DNA of 64,000 nucleotides from Galaxea fascicularis (taxonomy: Eukaryota; Cnidaria; Anthozoa; Scleractinia; Euphylliidae). Both the position numbers and the translations under genes were made by a program. Below, one piece after another: positions 10,455-22,600 of the stretch (positions within the stretch are counted from its first letter, which is position 1; the number at the start of each line of letters is the position of its first letter). The stretch lies in assembly GCA_948470475.1 (NCBI GenBank), contig OX419347.1:5737643-5801642 (forward strand). The letters are read 5' to 3'. The notes beneath the pieces are model-generated. The model was not told where the DNA came from. It was given only the letters and a program-made list of their open reading frames with translations, and did no database searches.

Positions 10455-13400
10455 ATGGGAGACGAAAACGAGAACTCGGTGGTCTCAGGTAAGCTTGGTT
10501 ACGTGTATAATTACTGATAGATGATGGAGTGGTAATGACAAAATTCATTCCGCGAGCTCAAGACGTAATTTCTTAGCTTTCGCGTACCTTCGTTCACAAC
10601 ACAAAACGAAAAACTGAACTTCAATGCTGAACTTCAATGCTGAAACAAACTGCGTGTTTAAAACTTCTCTCTCGTAAAAACATGAATGGATTCTTTGTTC
10701 GGTCTCTAATGAACGTGCAGCAAACGAGGTTTGCGTATTGTTGACAACAAACTTCGATTTCACAGTTTCCTACAATATTATTTCCCATTGTGAGACCTCA
10801 AGCGTTTTAAAAATGTTTGGCTTATATTCGCCCCTGAGAAACGACATGTTTGAAATTTGGTGAGATCTAAATTTGACTAGCAGTATAAGATCTCTCTTGT
10901 CATTGTTTAGGCCTCATTTTCCCCAATTTTAGAGAGTTCATTCATTAATTAACTCGCAATTGTGTAACGCTAGACTTTCCACGTACTTGTTCTCTACCTT
11001 CACAATTGTTATTTGAATGTGGTTGGTGAATAACATCGTTGGACAAAATTTGTAAACTTAAACAATCGGAATCAAGGATGGATTATTCAAGTTCGTTGTC
11101 TTACCATTCTTTGCGACAGAGTATTTAAAAGTTTCTTAACATTTGACCATTATTTTTTCTTCTGTTTGAGAGTAAGGTCAGGGAACGGCCAGGAAATTAG
11201 ATTTTCTATACGCTGTTAAATAGACCTTGTGTTTCATTTAATCATAATTGATGAACACCATTGATGTTAATTACTAGGAGTATTTGGTCACAGGGTACAC
11301 ATCGATGTCATGGAATGATGCTCTGTCACGCAACGCGCTAACAACTCAACATTTGAACGTTACTAAATTTGAACGAAAAGAAAGGAAATTTCTCAAGCAC
11401 ACTGATTAGTTACTCAATAAAGTGATAAATTAATATACAGAATATTATTCTTGAAAGAAATCTACCTCTCTAGAAAGGCTCTAAGCCCTGTTGCGATTTT
11501 ATATAGTATAAAAACTCCCGGGAGAAATTTCGTGGATACAACTTGACTAAAAATTACTAGTTGATCGCGTGTTCAATTTTCTTAACATGTGACGAGGGTA
11601 TCTCTTGACCGGATGCTCGTCTTCACTTTCTCTTCAAAATTATACAGATATATATAGATGTATATAGCTATATATAACCAAAGTCATACTAGATATTTCA
11701 AGACCGAAACAATTAAAATCTGGTTTATTTTAGTTCCAACCAAGTTCACATGTTTGCTAAAAGAATGGCTACGTAGTGCTCAAAATATGAATGTAACTAC
11801 GGCGTAGTTTCTCATGATTAGCATGTAACTTCTCCTTATAATATCAATGCACTGTCCAGCAGACAGGTGATGAGAATACACAAATTTATCAGTCACATGG
11901 TGTTATCTTGTTATAACCCCAAATCTCTTAACTAATCTACAAGGAATTGTATAGCAGCTACAAAGGAGAATTAATAATCAGATCTTGTTAACGCGGGCGT
12001 ATTAAACGTCCGAGCATTCCAGATCGAATTGGAATTTAGAAGTGTTGGTTTTAGAGGAGAGGGGGAAACCGGACTGTACCCGGAGAAAAACCTCTCGGAG
12101 CAGAGTACAGAACCAACAACAAACTCAACCCACATATGACGTCGAGTCCGGGAATCGAACCCAGGCCACATTGGTGGAAGGCGAGTGCACCACTGCGCCA
12201 ACCCTGATTCCCAGTATCCTGTGAAATGTTAAAGATAATTTCTGATTGAACTGGCAACGAATACCCTGTTCCATTGCCTTTTATCCGCATCGTCAAGTAT
12301 GAAATCATGAAAAATTTTCCGTCAGTATATTTCACGCCGGGGTTTTCCCGATTTTCGTTACGAGACCAATCCGAGTTTTGAAGGCGAAAATCGAAGGCTT
12401 GGTTAACTTTGTCTCTCAATCACCTCTCAATCCACTGCATATCTTGGAGCAACTGACCAGGTTGAAGGGAATTTTTCAACTTAACACAAACACCAGAAGA
12501 GTGACCCTTTCGTTAAGCATATACCAAAGTCGCTTATTAGTGATCGTTTGAAGTTTCAGCGGTTCTCTTGTATTGTGACTTGAAGTGACGAAGCAGAGCC
12601 ATGTTTAAGGCTCTTATCGCTGGAAACGTATTCTTGGGCTTTAAAACTGACACTAAATTAAAATAGCTAGCGCGGTCTTAAGTTCTAAATTTTGAACCAG
12701 AAAATCATCAGAGCATTGTTTTGATTGGGCTAGCAACATATCGTAAAGAGGTCCTACGAAGACTCCTCAAATGCCACCAATGCGGCCACACGTCAAACAG
12801 TTCTCGTTTTGTTGTCAGTGGACGAATGGTATGACGTCAAAAATCGCCGAACAAACAAATATTACCAAATCAATAACGTCAGTACTCTCATTCCTGTCTT
12901 GGGTTAGGGTTAGGATTAGGGTTAGGGTTAGGGTTGGGGTTGGGATTAGGGTTAGGGTTGGGGTTGGGATTGCGGTTGGGGCTGGGGTTGGGGTTGGGGT
13001 TGGGGTTGGGGTTGGGGTTGGGGTTGGGGTTAGGGTTAGAGTTAGGGTTAGGGTTAGGGTTAGGGTTAGGGTTAGAGTTAGGATTTCGGTTTCCATCAGT
13101 TTCCAGGCCTTGGTTTGTTTTGTCTTCTTTAGTTGGCTCTCATGATTCTCGCGATCATGCTCAAACCTTACCAGGAGCCCATCAAAGGTTCCTGACGTTA
13201 CCTAATAATCGTTAAGCATCACGGTTTTAATGATTTTCAAATTTGAAGTTATCGTGGGGGAGGGGTGGGGGGACTCCTTTCTTCCTCCCCCTTCCTTACC
13301 CAATTGAGAATTTTTCTGGGCAGGCTTGTAAGGAAGATCGTCGAAGAGTCTTGTTTTTTCGCTCCGACAGCAAGCAGATAGGTTCCTTCATGGGTTGTAT

Positions 13401-16001
13401 TTCACGGGTGGAAACTAGTTCATTTTTATCCCAAAAAGTTAAGGCAGCCTCAGTTAATTTATCTTTTCAATTCTTGCTCGATTAGTTCAAGACTGCTGGA
13501 AAGCCATGCAGCATGGATCAAAGATGATCAAATTACAAGTGAACAGAAAAGGTCACGCGAAGAAAACATTTGTTCTAGATGAGGATATGTCTGGCATAAG
13601 ATACCACCCATCCAGAAAGGAATCTCGATGTAAGTATTGATTAAGCATTGATTATTCTCATCTTGATCAATAATTTTCGAAACGTTTAACAAATTAATTG
13701 ATTGATTAATTGAATATTATTGATTGATTAATGGATATCATATTAATAGTTTTGTTGTTTTATTGGTTGCTTGGTTGGTTGGTTGATCAGGAATCATTTA
13801 AAGCACCATGTCGTGGGATTGTGCTCTTTGTTTTGTTTTAAATATACATCATTCATTGTTTATCGATAGTTTCTGTTTCCAATGTTGTCGTAGATATGAT
13901 CAATTGAGGTCTTTTATCATATCCCTCATTGGAACACGTCAGACCCCCGTTGCGTGGTCGTCCGATTTTGTCTATCCTTTTTCCGATTTTATGTGGCAGG
14001 AAGAGTTCGATTGAAGTGTTAAAGGAGGAGAATGTTAATACAAAACTTGATAAAAGTGGCCACTTTTCAAGTTGCAACCTATATCCGTCCTGTCAACTTT
14101 TTGCGCGAAACCTCTTACAGTTTCAGTACAGTCGTATCATTTAGTATTATTACAATTTCGGTATTATTTCTAGGTTTTAATTGTTGCGTGAGTTGTGGAT
14201 TTTCAAAACAGAAGACTTATAGCCGTGAATACATAGTCAATGTTTTAAGAGGGTGTTGCTATAGATCGTTGTCACATGACGTCACTGCGGCCATGTTGGT
14301 TCCAAAAAAAAAAAACAAAGATATGGCGGCCATGTTGGTGCACAAAAACAAAGAAATGTCGGCCATGTTGGTGCGCAAGGCTAACCCTCTGGGAATTGAA
14401 CTCTATTTTTATGCAAGAACTTTCTTTTGTTTCACTGGACCAATATGGCCGCTGGTCACGCGACTGAAAACAATCTATTGAGCAAAACCATAAACAAAGT
14501 TGAACCAATTTATGTGGCCAATCACAACAGACGCGAACAGCGTGATAAACCAATCAGAACATCCCTTCAGCGCCAAGCGCGGGAAATTGTGCATAAGCAA
14601 GGCACGGTTAGCTTCGGCTTTACTTTTCATTGGTTAAGAAAGTGGCACGTGTCTTGCCTGCCAATCACGAATGAAGTCATACAAAATTAAACGCGAGTCT
14701 AAACAACGTTGAGAGTGGAAATTCATGATCGAGACCACTGTGAAGGAACCAAAGAAAGTTAGAACTTAATAACGTTGTTTTCTCGCATTTTCTTACAGTT
14801 GAAATCGCCAAAATGACAGAGGTGCTTTCTGGAGAAAGTGTGAAGGACATCTTCCAAGGATTCCTAAAAAAACATCCGCTTGAGAGTTGTATATCAGTAA
14901 AGTTTGGTCCTAATGGTGGACTTTCCTTAAATATGGTGGCGGAATCAACAGAGGTAGCCGACTACTGGATCAGAGGACTTCAAAAGCTTATAGTTAACCA
15001 AGGTGTCGATTTGTAACTTTTTAATTTTGAATTATTTTGTGTGTATCAAAATGAATCAGATCGGGCCACAGGAAATTCGTTGCCATGGTGGTTCCCGTGA
15101 AAGTGAAAAAACCCTGGGTATAAAGTTGTACTCACGTATCCGTGATATTTACAAAGCGCTCTCTTCCAACTATTCTCGTTATTTCTGTTCCAATAAATAG
15201 ATAAGAACTAAAGGAATGAAGATTTTTGAATGGATACATCATGATTCTGAAAACAACATGTTCTTGGTGGAAATGACCTGAGAGCAGCTCTCAGGAGAGT
15301 CTGGACCTAGCATTCGAACCAGACTTTCGGTTTCATTCCGGATCCATGTCATGGGCTTGACAGGTCACGAACGATGTTCCCGCCAAAACTTTCGCATGGT
15401 CGCGTTTCTTATTCTGCGTGTTCCAGTGTTGTGTTAATAAATTGAATGCTATTGCGTCCGATTCTACGCACTGTTAGTGTAAATCTACGTAAGACGTTCT
15501 GCCTTGAGAACTATGATATGAGCGATTTGTTATACAAGTCAGTACGATCTTTAAAAATGTTCATTTTTTAACTGATTTGAACACAGCCTTGAAGTCGACA
15601 TGCCAAAAGAAAAAATTGAAACAATATTAACAGCTACTACAGTGCTCTGGCTGGCCAAATTTTGAAGAACGTGTGTCAACTTGGTGGCAAACTACGCTTT
15701 ATTATGGTGAAGTTATTGTAGATTATCACAGGTTACAACAATCACTAACTTGGGCAACGTTTGGCCTTCTCGTAAAGATTAATAGCCTATAACATATACA
15801 AAGGCAGCTTGGACATGGAATCCCGGATAGCTGGCCACATAGATCAAGTGAGCGTCCTTTTTTTCCTTTTAGGTAATTTAGAAAAGGAGGACAGCGAGCA
15901 AAGAGAACAATATCCTTTCTTAGAATAAATGACAAGAATTAACATGAAGAGTTGTTGTCATCATCATCATTCTCATCATCATCATTATCACCATTATCAT
16001 C

Positions 16002-16053
<52 letters not shown>

Positions 16054-16611
16054 CCATCATCATTGTCATCATCATTGCCATTATCATCATCATCATCATC
16101 ATCGTCGTTATTGTTATCATTATCATTATCACTCATTTTCATTGTCTTTCTTCAGGTTTAGTACATGTATACATTATGAATATTTGCCATTGCAAATGAT
16201 CTCCTCGAACATTTCTCCTCTCACCGAAAAATATTCGTGCATAATTTTCTAAGCAAAGTGAGTGCTCGAAACTTTAATTTATCAACTTCCTTACGTACTT
16301 TGATAAAATGGTTTATCGAGGAGAAGGAGTTTTTGAAGTCAGTGTTCTTCATTTCTTTGACAACAACTAACATGGCTCGAGGACGCCTTCGAAAAATTTG
16401 ACAAGAATAAAGACGGTTCATTAGGGTTAAAAGAAGTACAGAGATTAGTGGAAGCTTTGAATGTTAAAATGAGCCCCGCACAAGTGAAGAAGAAATTTAA
16501 GGTAAGTGGTGAGGAAAGAGTTGGATGTTGCACGCATGCGCATGGCGCAGGTTTTACCGTATAATGACACTGCTGAACTTGGTGACGCCTGCACTTTGAA
16601 GCCAATCTTTT

Positions 16612-16645
<34 letters not shown>

Positions 16646-19600
16646 TTGTTTTTTCGGAAACCGTAGGTATAATACGTTTGCAGAAGTGCATGCATTGAGT
16701 GGCTAGGGCGCGATATCCGGGCTTCAGCCTCTCAGTCTCTGACAAAAAGTACCAGCAAACACGAGATTGACTTTCTTTTCTCAATTCGTGAGTGCTTAAG
16801 TGTAATAAAGCCGGTTAAAGTAATCTAACAGGAGTTTTTGCTAACAAAGCTGCTGTCTTCCAATTTTCTAAGGAGGTGAATACAGATGGAGATGCAGCGC
16901 TTGACAAGAAAGAGTTTGCTACTTTCTTTAAGACTATAGCAACGAGAAAGGAACTTGAAAACCTATTGAAGAAATCCTCATCTAATGGGGCGCACATGAC
17001 AGCGGAGGATTTTCACTTCTTTTTGGTCAACGAGCAGGGGGTGAGTCATAAGATCGTAAGTTGGTTGATTGGTTCTTCGAGTTCTAGCTTGTCATTCAGT
17101 CAGTAATTCAGACAGTCCGTTAGTCGGTCAGTCAGTCAGTCAGTCAGCCGTCAGTCTGTCAGTTAGTAAGTTAGACCGCTAGTCAGTCAGTCAGCCGTCG
17201 GCCTGTCAGTCAGTAAGTTAGTCAGTCAGTCTGTCAGTCAGTCAGTCAGCCTGTCAGTCATTAAGTTAGTCCGTTAGTCTGTCAGTCAGTCAGTCAGTCA
17301 GTCAGCCGTCGGCCTGTCAGTCAGTCAGTCTGTCAGTCACATATATATGTTGTGCCGCGTAGCACTATAAACACATACAAGTGGTGGAACAGAGAATTAA
17401 CTCTGAAGTGTAAATTAAAGTGCTAAGATAAACCCATGAAAAACCCACTGGGCGTTAGCCCTAGTAAAGGGTATCAGGGAACCACACGAGGTAAAGAAAA
17501 AATTCTTATGACCTCGGCGCAACATATATATGTACCCTTACTTTCTCTTCACCGCGATTCACCACCTTAATCGTCCCCGACTTTCTCTGTCCGACCTCGT
17601 AGCTTAGTCGGCAGAGCAACGGTAGATCTAATCCGGAGGTCGTGGGTTCGATTCCCACCGAGGTCACAAGAATGTTTTCTTTGCCTCGTCTGGTTCCCTG
17701 AAACCCTTTACTAGGGCTAACGCCCAGTGGGTTTTTCATGGGTTTATCTTAGCACTTTAATTTACACTTCAGAGTTAATTCTCTCTTCCACCACTTAGTC
17801 TGTCACTCAGTCAGTAAGTTAGTCAGTTAGTCTCTCAGACAGTCAGTCAGCCGTCAGCCTGTCAGTCAGTACGTTAGTCCGTCAGTCTGTCAGGAACAGA
17901 AGATAAACAGAAAGTTGTTTTGAATAGGTATGTGACACCTCAATTTGACCCCACATGCTTAAAACATAAGTCAAGTGTCGCGCTTTCCTTTTGGAGCTTT
18001 TAGTAACGAGAGAATTACCCGTAAACCTGCGAGATGTTTATAATTCATTTTCCCAGTTAAATTTACAGCTTCTGATTAACTGACTAGCGTATTCCTTTTT
18101 CTTTTTTTTTCTTTTTTCAAGATGCGTGACGCAACGAAAGAGTACTGTTTGGAAATGATCCTCACCTACGAGCCAACTGAATCAGGCAAAAAGAGACGAG
18201 AATTAGGAATTGACGGTCAGTAAAGAATGGTGACCACCATCCAACTTCTCCTAACCATATCAGTAGTTTGTCAAGGAAACAGGGCATGAGAATATAGGAA
18301 ATGATCACCAGGAATAGTTGAGTTGACGTTTATACAATCTCCGCGTCAGTTCTTTCTTTACGAGAACATCGTATATACAAGGATACGCTTGTCACTGGTA
18401 TTCTCGACTGAACCGTTTCTTTTAAGGGGTCGTTTCTCTTCGGGTGAGCCGTTACATTCGGGAATTACCAGAAAGGTCCAATAACAAACGTTGCCTTTTT
18501 TGAGGGGGAAGGGGGAGGGGGCTGGCGCTACTTTCAGAGTTGTTCGGTATCGTTTGTTTTATCTTGTGGAACAATGACTCTGCCGGTATCCATCGTTATT
18601 GTTTTAAGTGGCTCTTTGTTACCATATCACCATAGGTTTGACAAACTACCTCAGATCTCCCGATGGAGACATATTTAACTTCGCCCATGACGAAATTTAC
18701 CAAGACATGTCCCATCCTCTGACGCACTATTTCATAGCATCTTCACACAACACTTATCTCCTTCAAGACCAGCTCCGTGGTCCCTCCAGCGTGGACGCTT
18801 ACATCAATGCTCTCAAGAAGGGATGTCGTTGTGTGGAACTCGACTGTTGGGACGGGGAGAACGAGGAGCCAATTGTGTACCACGGGCATACTCTTACCTC
18901 GAAAATCCTCTTTAAAGATGTCATAGAGGCCGTTAGTAAATATGCGTTCGAGGTGTCGGAGTAAGTATCTTGGTGGGTCGTATGAGTTTGTCAGTGGTCT
19001 TCTGCATGTTGTATGCGCACGCATGCCATGTGCAATCTATTGCAATACATTGCTGTGCTGGCGTCCTTTTCTCAAAACTCTCCAAAAGGTAACTTAAGCA
19101 CGCAACGTTCAACACGAAAAATGTGATTTTTGATAATCTAGAGTCGTAAAACGTGTCAATTCCTCTACAATTAAGAGATATATTGGGCGAGTTTGCAAGA
19201 ATAATTACAACTGATGGATAGAAAACGAAGAGAAATAATTCTTATCGAGTCCGAAAACACTTTGGTAGCTTTAGAAATGATCCGCTGATCCGCTTCGTGA
19301 GACAGTACCAGTGGTCGTTTGCTGACTAGTAGTGCTAGTCATTTTCTAAAGTTACCTTTCCATCAATGCTTTCACTGCACTTTGTCTCGAGATGCAGATT
19401 GGAGCAGTCGTCTTGATGGTGTTTAGTATGAAATACGACCAGAATGGAAGACCTTAGACAGCACTGACCAAAACCAGGTTTCTGACTAGCGGTTTTCGTT
19501 AAAGCAATGGTTTGCTGGGGGTGCTCATTCTCGCGGGCTCAGAAAACCTTGTTCTAGGCAATGTTATTTGAGGATTTTCGATCAGAGTCCATAAACCAAC

Positions 19601-22600
19601 CTCGTCCCCAGGAGCCACATTTGAGGGGAAAAGCGCCCTGGGAACGAGGTTGTCCATAAACATAAAATGTAATAGGCCATATTCGTATTCTCGGTATTGA
19701 ACTGGATCTAGCATGAAGTGGAGGCTCTTGCGGGGGAATACATTTACATATGAAAAGATTCCCCCGCAAGAGCTTCCACTTCGTGCTAGATCCAGTTCAA
19801 TACCGAGAATACGAATATGGCCTATTATTATCTGTTTCTAGAAAGATACACAGTGGGTTCTTTGTGATACAGTTCTATTGCAACCTAAGATCAGATTGGA
19901 ATGCCAGTGTTCTTACATTTTGCAGATACCCGGTTATACTTTCCCTGGAAAACCACTGCAGCCTTCAGAATCAAAAGAAAATGGCAAAATACCTTGAAGA
20001 AATATTAGGTGGTATCCTTTGTGCCAGTTAATCACATCTGTTCCTCGTTTGGCGATTAAATATAGGAATAAACTAGATTAAAACCAACAAAGTGCATGGG
20101 TTTCGTTTGAAGTATAGATGAGGGCCAAAGCTAAAAGGTGCTGTTTCTTGACTTAATTGCCATTCAGATGTTCTGTACAAAACTCCTGTGGATGCAGCAT
20201 TCGCTACTTTTCCATCTCCGGAGTTCTTTAAGAACAGAATTCTAGTCAAGGTATGTTTCAAATTTTAGATCAGATTAAAGAAGAACATTACATGCAATAG
20301 TACTTACGTCTGGTCAACAGCGTAAGAAGACAATAGGATCTCCTCTCCTAATTGATGATTATCGTTATTTCGTAACTTGCTCGGTATTTATGATTCTCGT
20401 CAATTTGGAACACTGTCCCAAAACTTTGCAAAAACGAGCAAATAAGAAAAAAAGACTGTTTTTTGGACTGGATTTGAACCCGAAACCTTCGCTGGTAGGA
20501 ACGACTTCTTACCGCTAGACCAACTGAAGAACAAGATGGCGGGGAGGTTTACAACTAGATATTTTTTTGAGTCTGGCATAAAATATCACCGGCTCTACAG
20601 TGATCAGGCCTAAGCGCTGAGTTTAAACGGTTACCTAAAAGTATGTGCTGAGATTTGGTAACCGACCTTTTGCATTTACTTTCTAAAATTATTTCTAAGC
20701 TCGTGATTATTAATATAGGTTTACAACAGGTTGTAGGATAAGCGCATGGATCACATTATGCTTAAAAATTGAGGTATGTGCGAAGAGCAACGTGGTGGTC
20801 AAGTGGTTAATTAGACAGCGAAGAGTCGTAGGTTCGAGTTCTGTTAGGAATTAACAGTAATCGTAAATTCAGGGAGGAGAATGGGGTGAAAGAAAAAGGG
20901 CATACAATTTTCTCATCATGCATTCTCGATCCCAGTCTTTTTAAAGTGAGGTATAACGAAATTCTGATTTGTGATTTGTCATTTGGGTTGCTATGGTAAC
21001 AGGGCAAAAAATTAAAACTAGAGCAAGAAAATGACGGAGACGAAGGTGACGTCACAGATGAGGACGAGGCTGCTGACATTGATCACGAGGCCACAGCCAA
21101 TGTACTGGAGAAGACTCACGAGGGCTTAGAAGGGGCCGCTAGTGCCAGTGCTACGCCTCCAGCGAAACGAAAGGAGAAGAAACCAAAAAAGGTACACAGG
21201 TTTGCATTTTGTTGACCCACTCCAAGAATTCCCCACGTCATCTTGAATGGTGAATTCGCATCAAAATTCCTGTATGAACAGAGATTTAACGTTATTAATC
21301 CTTTTTTCGCTGCTACTGCCGCCACTGGCGCTGCCACTGCCACTACTACTATTGCTACTACTATTGCTGCTGCTGCTGCTACTACTACTGCTGCTGCTAC
21401 TACTACCACTACCACTACCACTACCGCTACCACTACCACTACCACTACCACTACCGCTACCACTACCGCTACTACTACCACTACCACTACCACTACCACT
21501 ACCACTACCACTACCACTACCACTACCACTACCACTACCACTACCACCGCTACCACTGCCACTACCACTACGAATTCTTGCATTAGCTCAACTAATTTTC
21601 AAACAATAACCTATTACTTTTGACTAAGAATGAAATCCCAGCAAGTTTAATAATTTAGTTGAAATTCCTTTTTTGTTGAAAAGTAACCAAACCAAAAGAT
21701 TTTCATGAAGCTTAACTGTCACTGTTTGAAGGTATCTACGCTTTAACATTAACCTATTGCTGAACTGCAAAGTTAAAAGCAAATAAACTAACTTTTTTGC
21801 TCCATGTAACCGCTCCCAACTTTGTTGGCCAACAATAGCCAGCACTGTTGGTCTAACATGTTGGTTGCGTTTAAACGTTGTGTCGTGTTGGATGTTGTCC
21901 AACAACTGCCAATAACACCCAACATAGTATTCAAGCGCTCCTAACATTGTTGGTCAACATCGTCCAACAGTGTTGGTCCAACATGTTGGGCGCGTTTGAA
22001 AATTTTGTCGAGTGTTGTTAGCAGTCGGAATAACAACACGCAACAATTAACTGTTGCATGGGGCTTTAACCGTTGCGTTAAAGATAATCGTGTTATTAAA
22101 AAGTCAATGTAGTTAATCCTTAAAAGCTTAATTTGACACTTCATAACTGATCAGCAAGCTACATAAGGACCTGCCTCGAGTCGCTGTTTTCACGCTGAAA
22201 TATTCCAAAGGAATGAATATCTTGTTATACACACTCAGAATATAAACGGACTCAGAATATAAAGTGTTTTATCCCAGTTTGATAGCCCTAACACTGGATG
22301 GGATGCTAAATCGTCTAGTCTGCATTCTCCAACTATTCACTTTTGCTGTACTCCAGGAAAGAGAAAGGCAAGTCATTAGGTACATACCGTTTTGTGGCTT
22401 TTTACTCGCGACAAGTTATCCGCGCCTTTTCATTGCAATTTGAACAAAACTGGAGCTTTTTGCAACTACGCCGCTCTGTTCATCTAAGATTACAGATGAC
22501 AAACATCGCCTTGCACAAAATTTTCAAATAAGTTGTCGCGAGAATTTCCAACAAAATGGTAAGTCTTTACTGGGTGATATGACTTGACACAGTGCGACAG

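Larger units (their letters stand above)
17095..17893. repeat. (GTCA)n microsatellite split by a SINE pair
   Basis: Units of GTCA with GTCT, GCCT and GTTA variants fill 17095-17338. The array resumes at about 17795 and runs to 17893. The roughly 455 bp between is unrelated sequence, described separately as two inverted SINE copies. In the intron after phospholipase C exon 5. Confidence 0.85.

Noticed and set aside
12771..13215. Long Gly/Leu, Arg/Val and Thr/Pro reading frames on both strands
   Set aside because: They are translations of the TTAGGG-like hexamer array; no start context, splice sites or family match.
15920..16252. Poly-His, poly-Ser, poly-Met and poly-Asp frames
   Set aside because: All come from the CAT/TCA microsatellite within an intron.
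17593..17665. Working tRNA gene
   Set aside because: Acceptor and T arms pair well, but the anticodon stem does not and is one base short. It continues into a repeated SINE body, and an inverted body copy lies next to it.
21116..21623. Poly-Thr, poly-Leu/Pro and poly-Val frames of 120-155 codons
   Set aside because: Products of the CTACCA minisatellite; only 21003-21191 is a real exon here.
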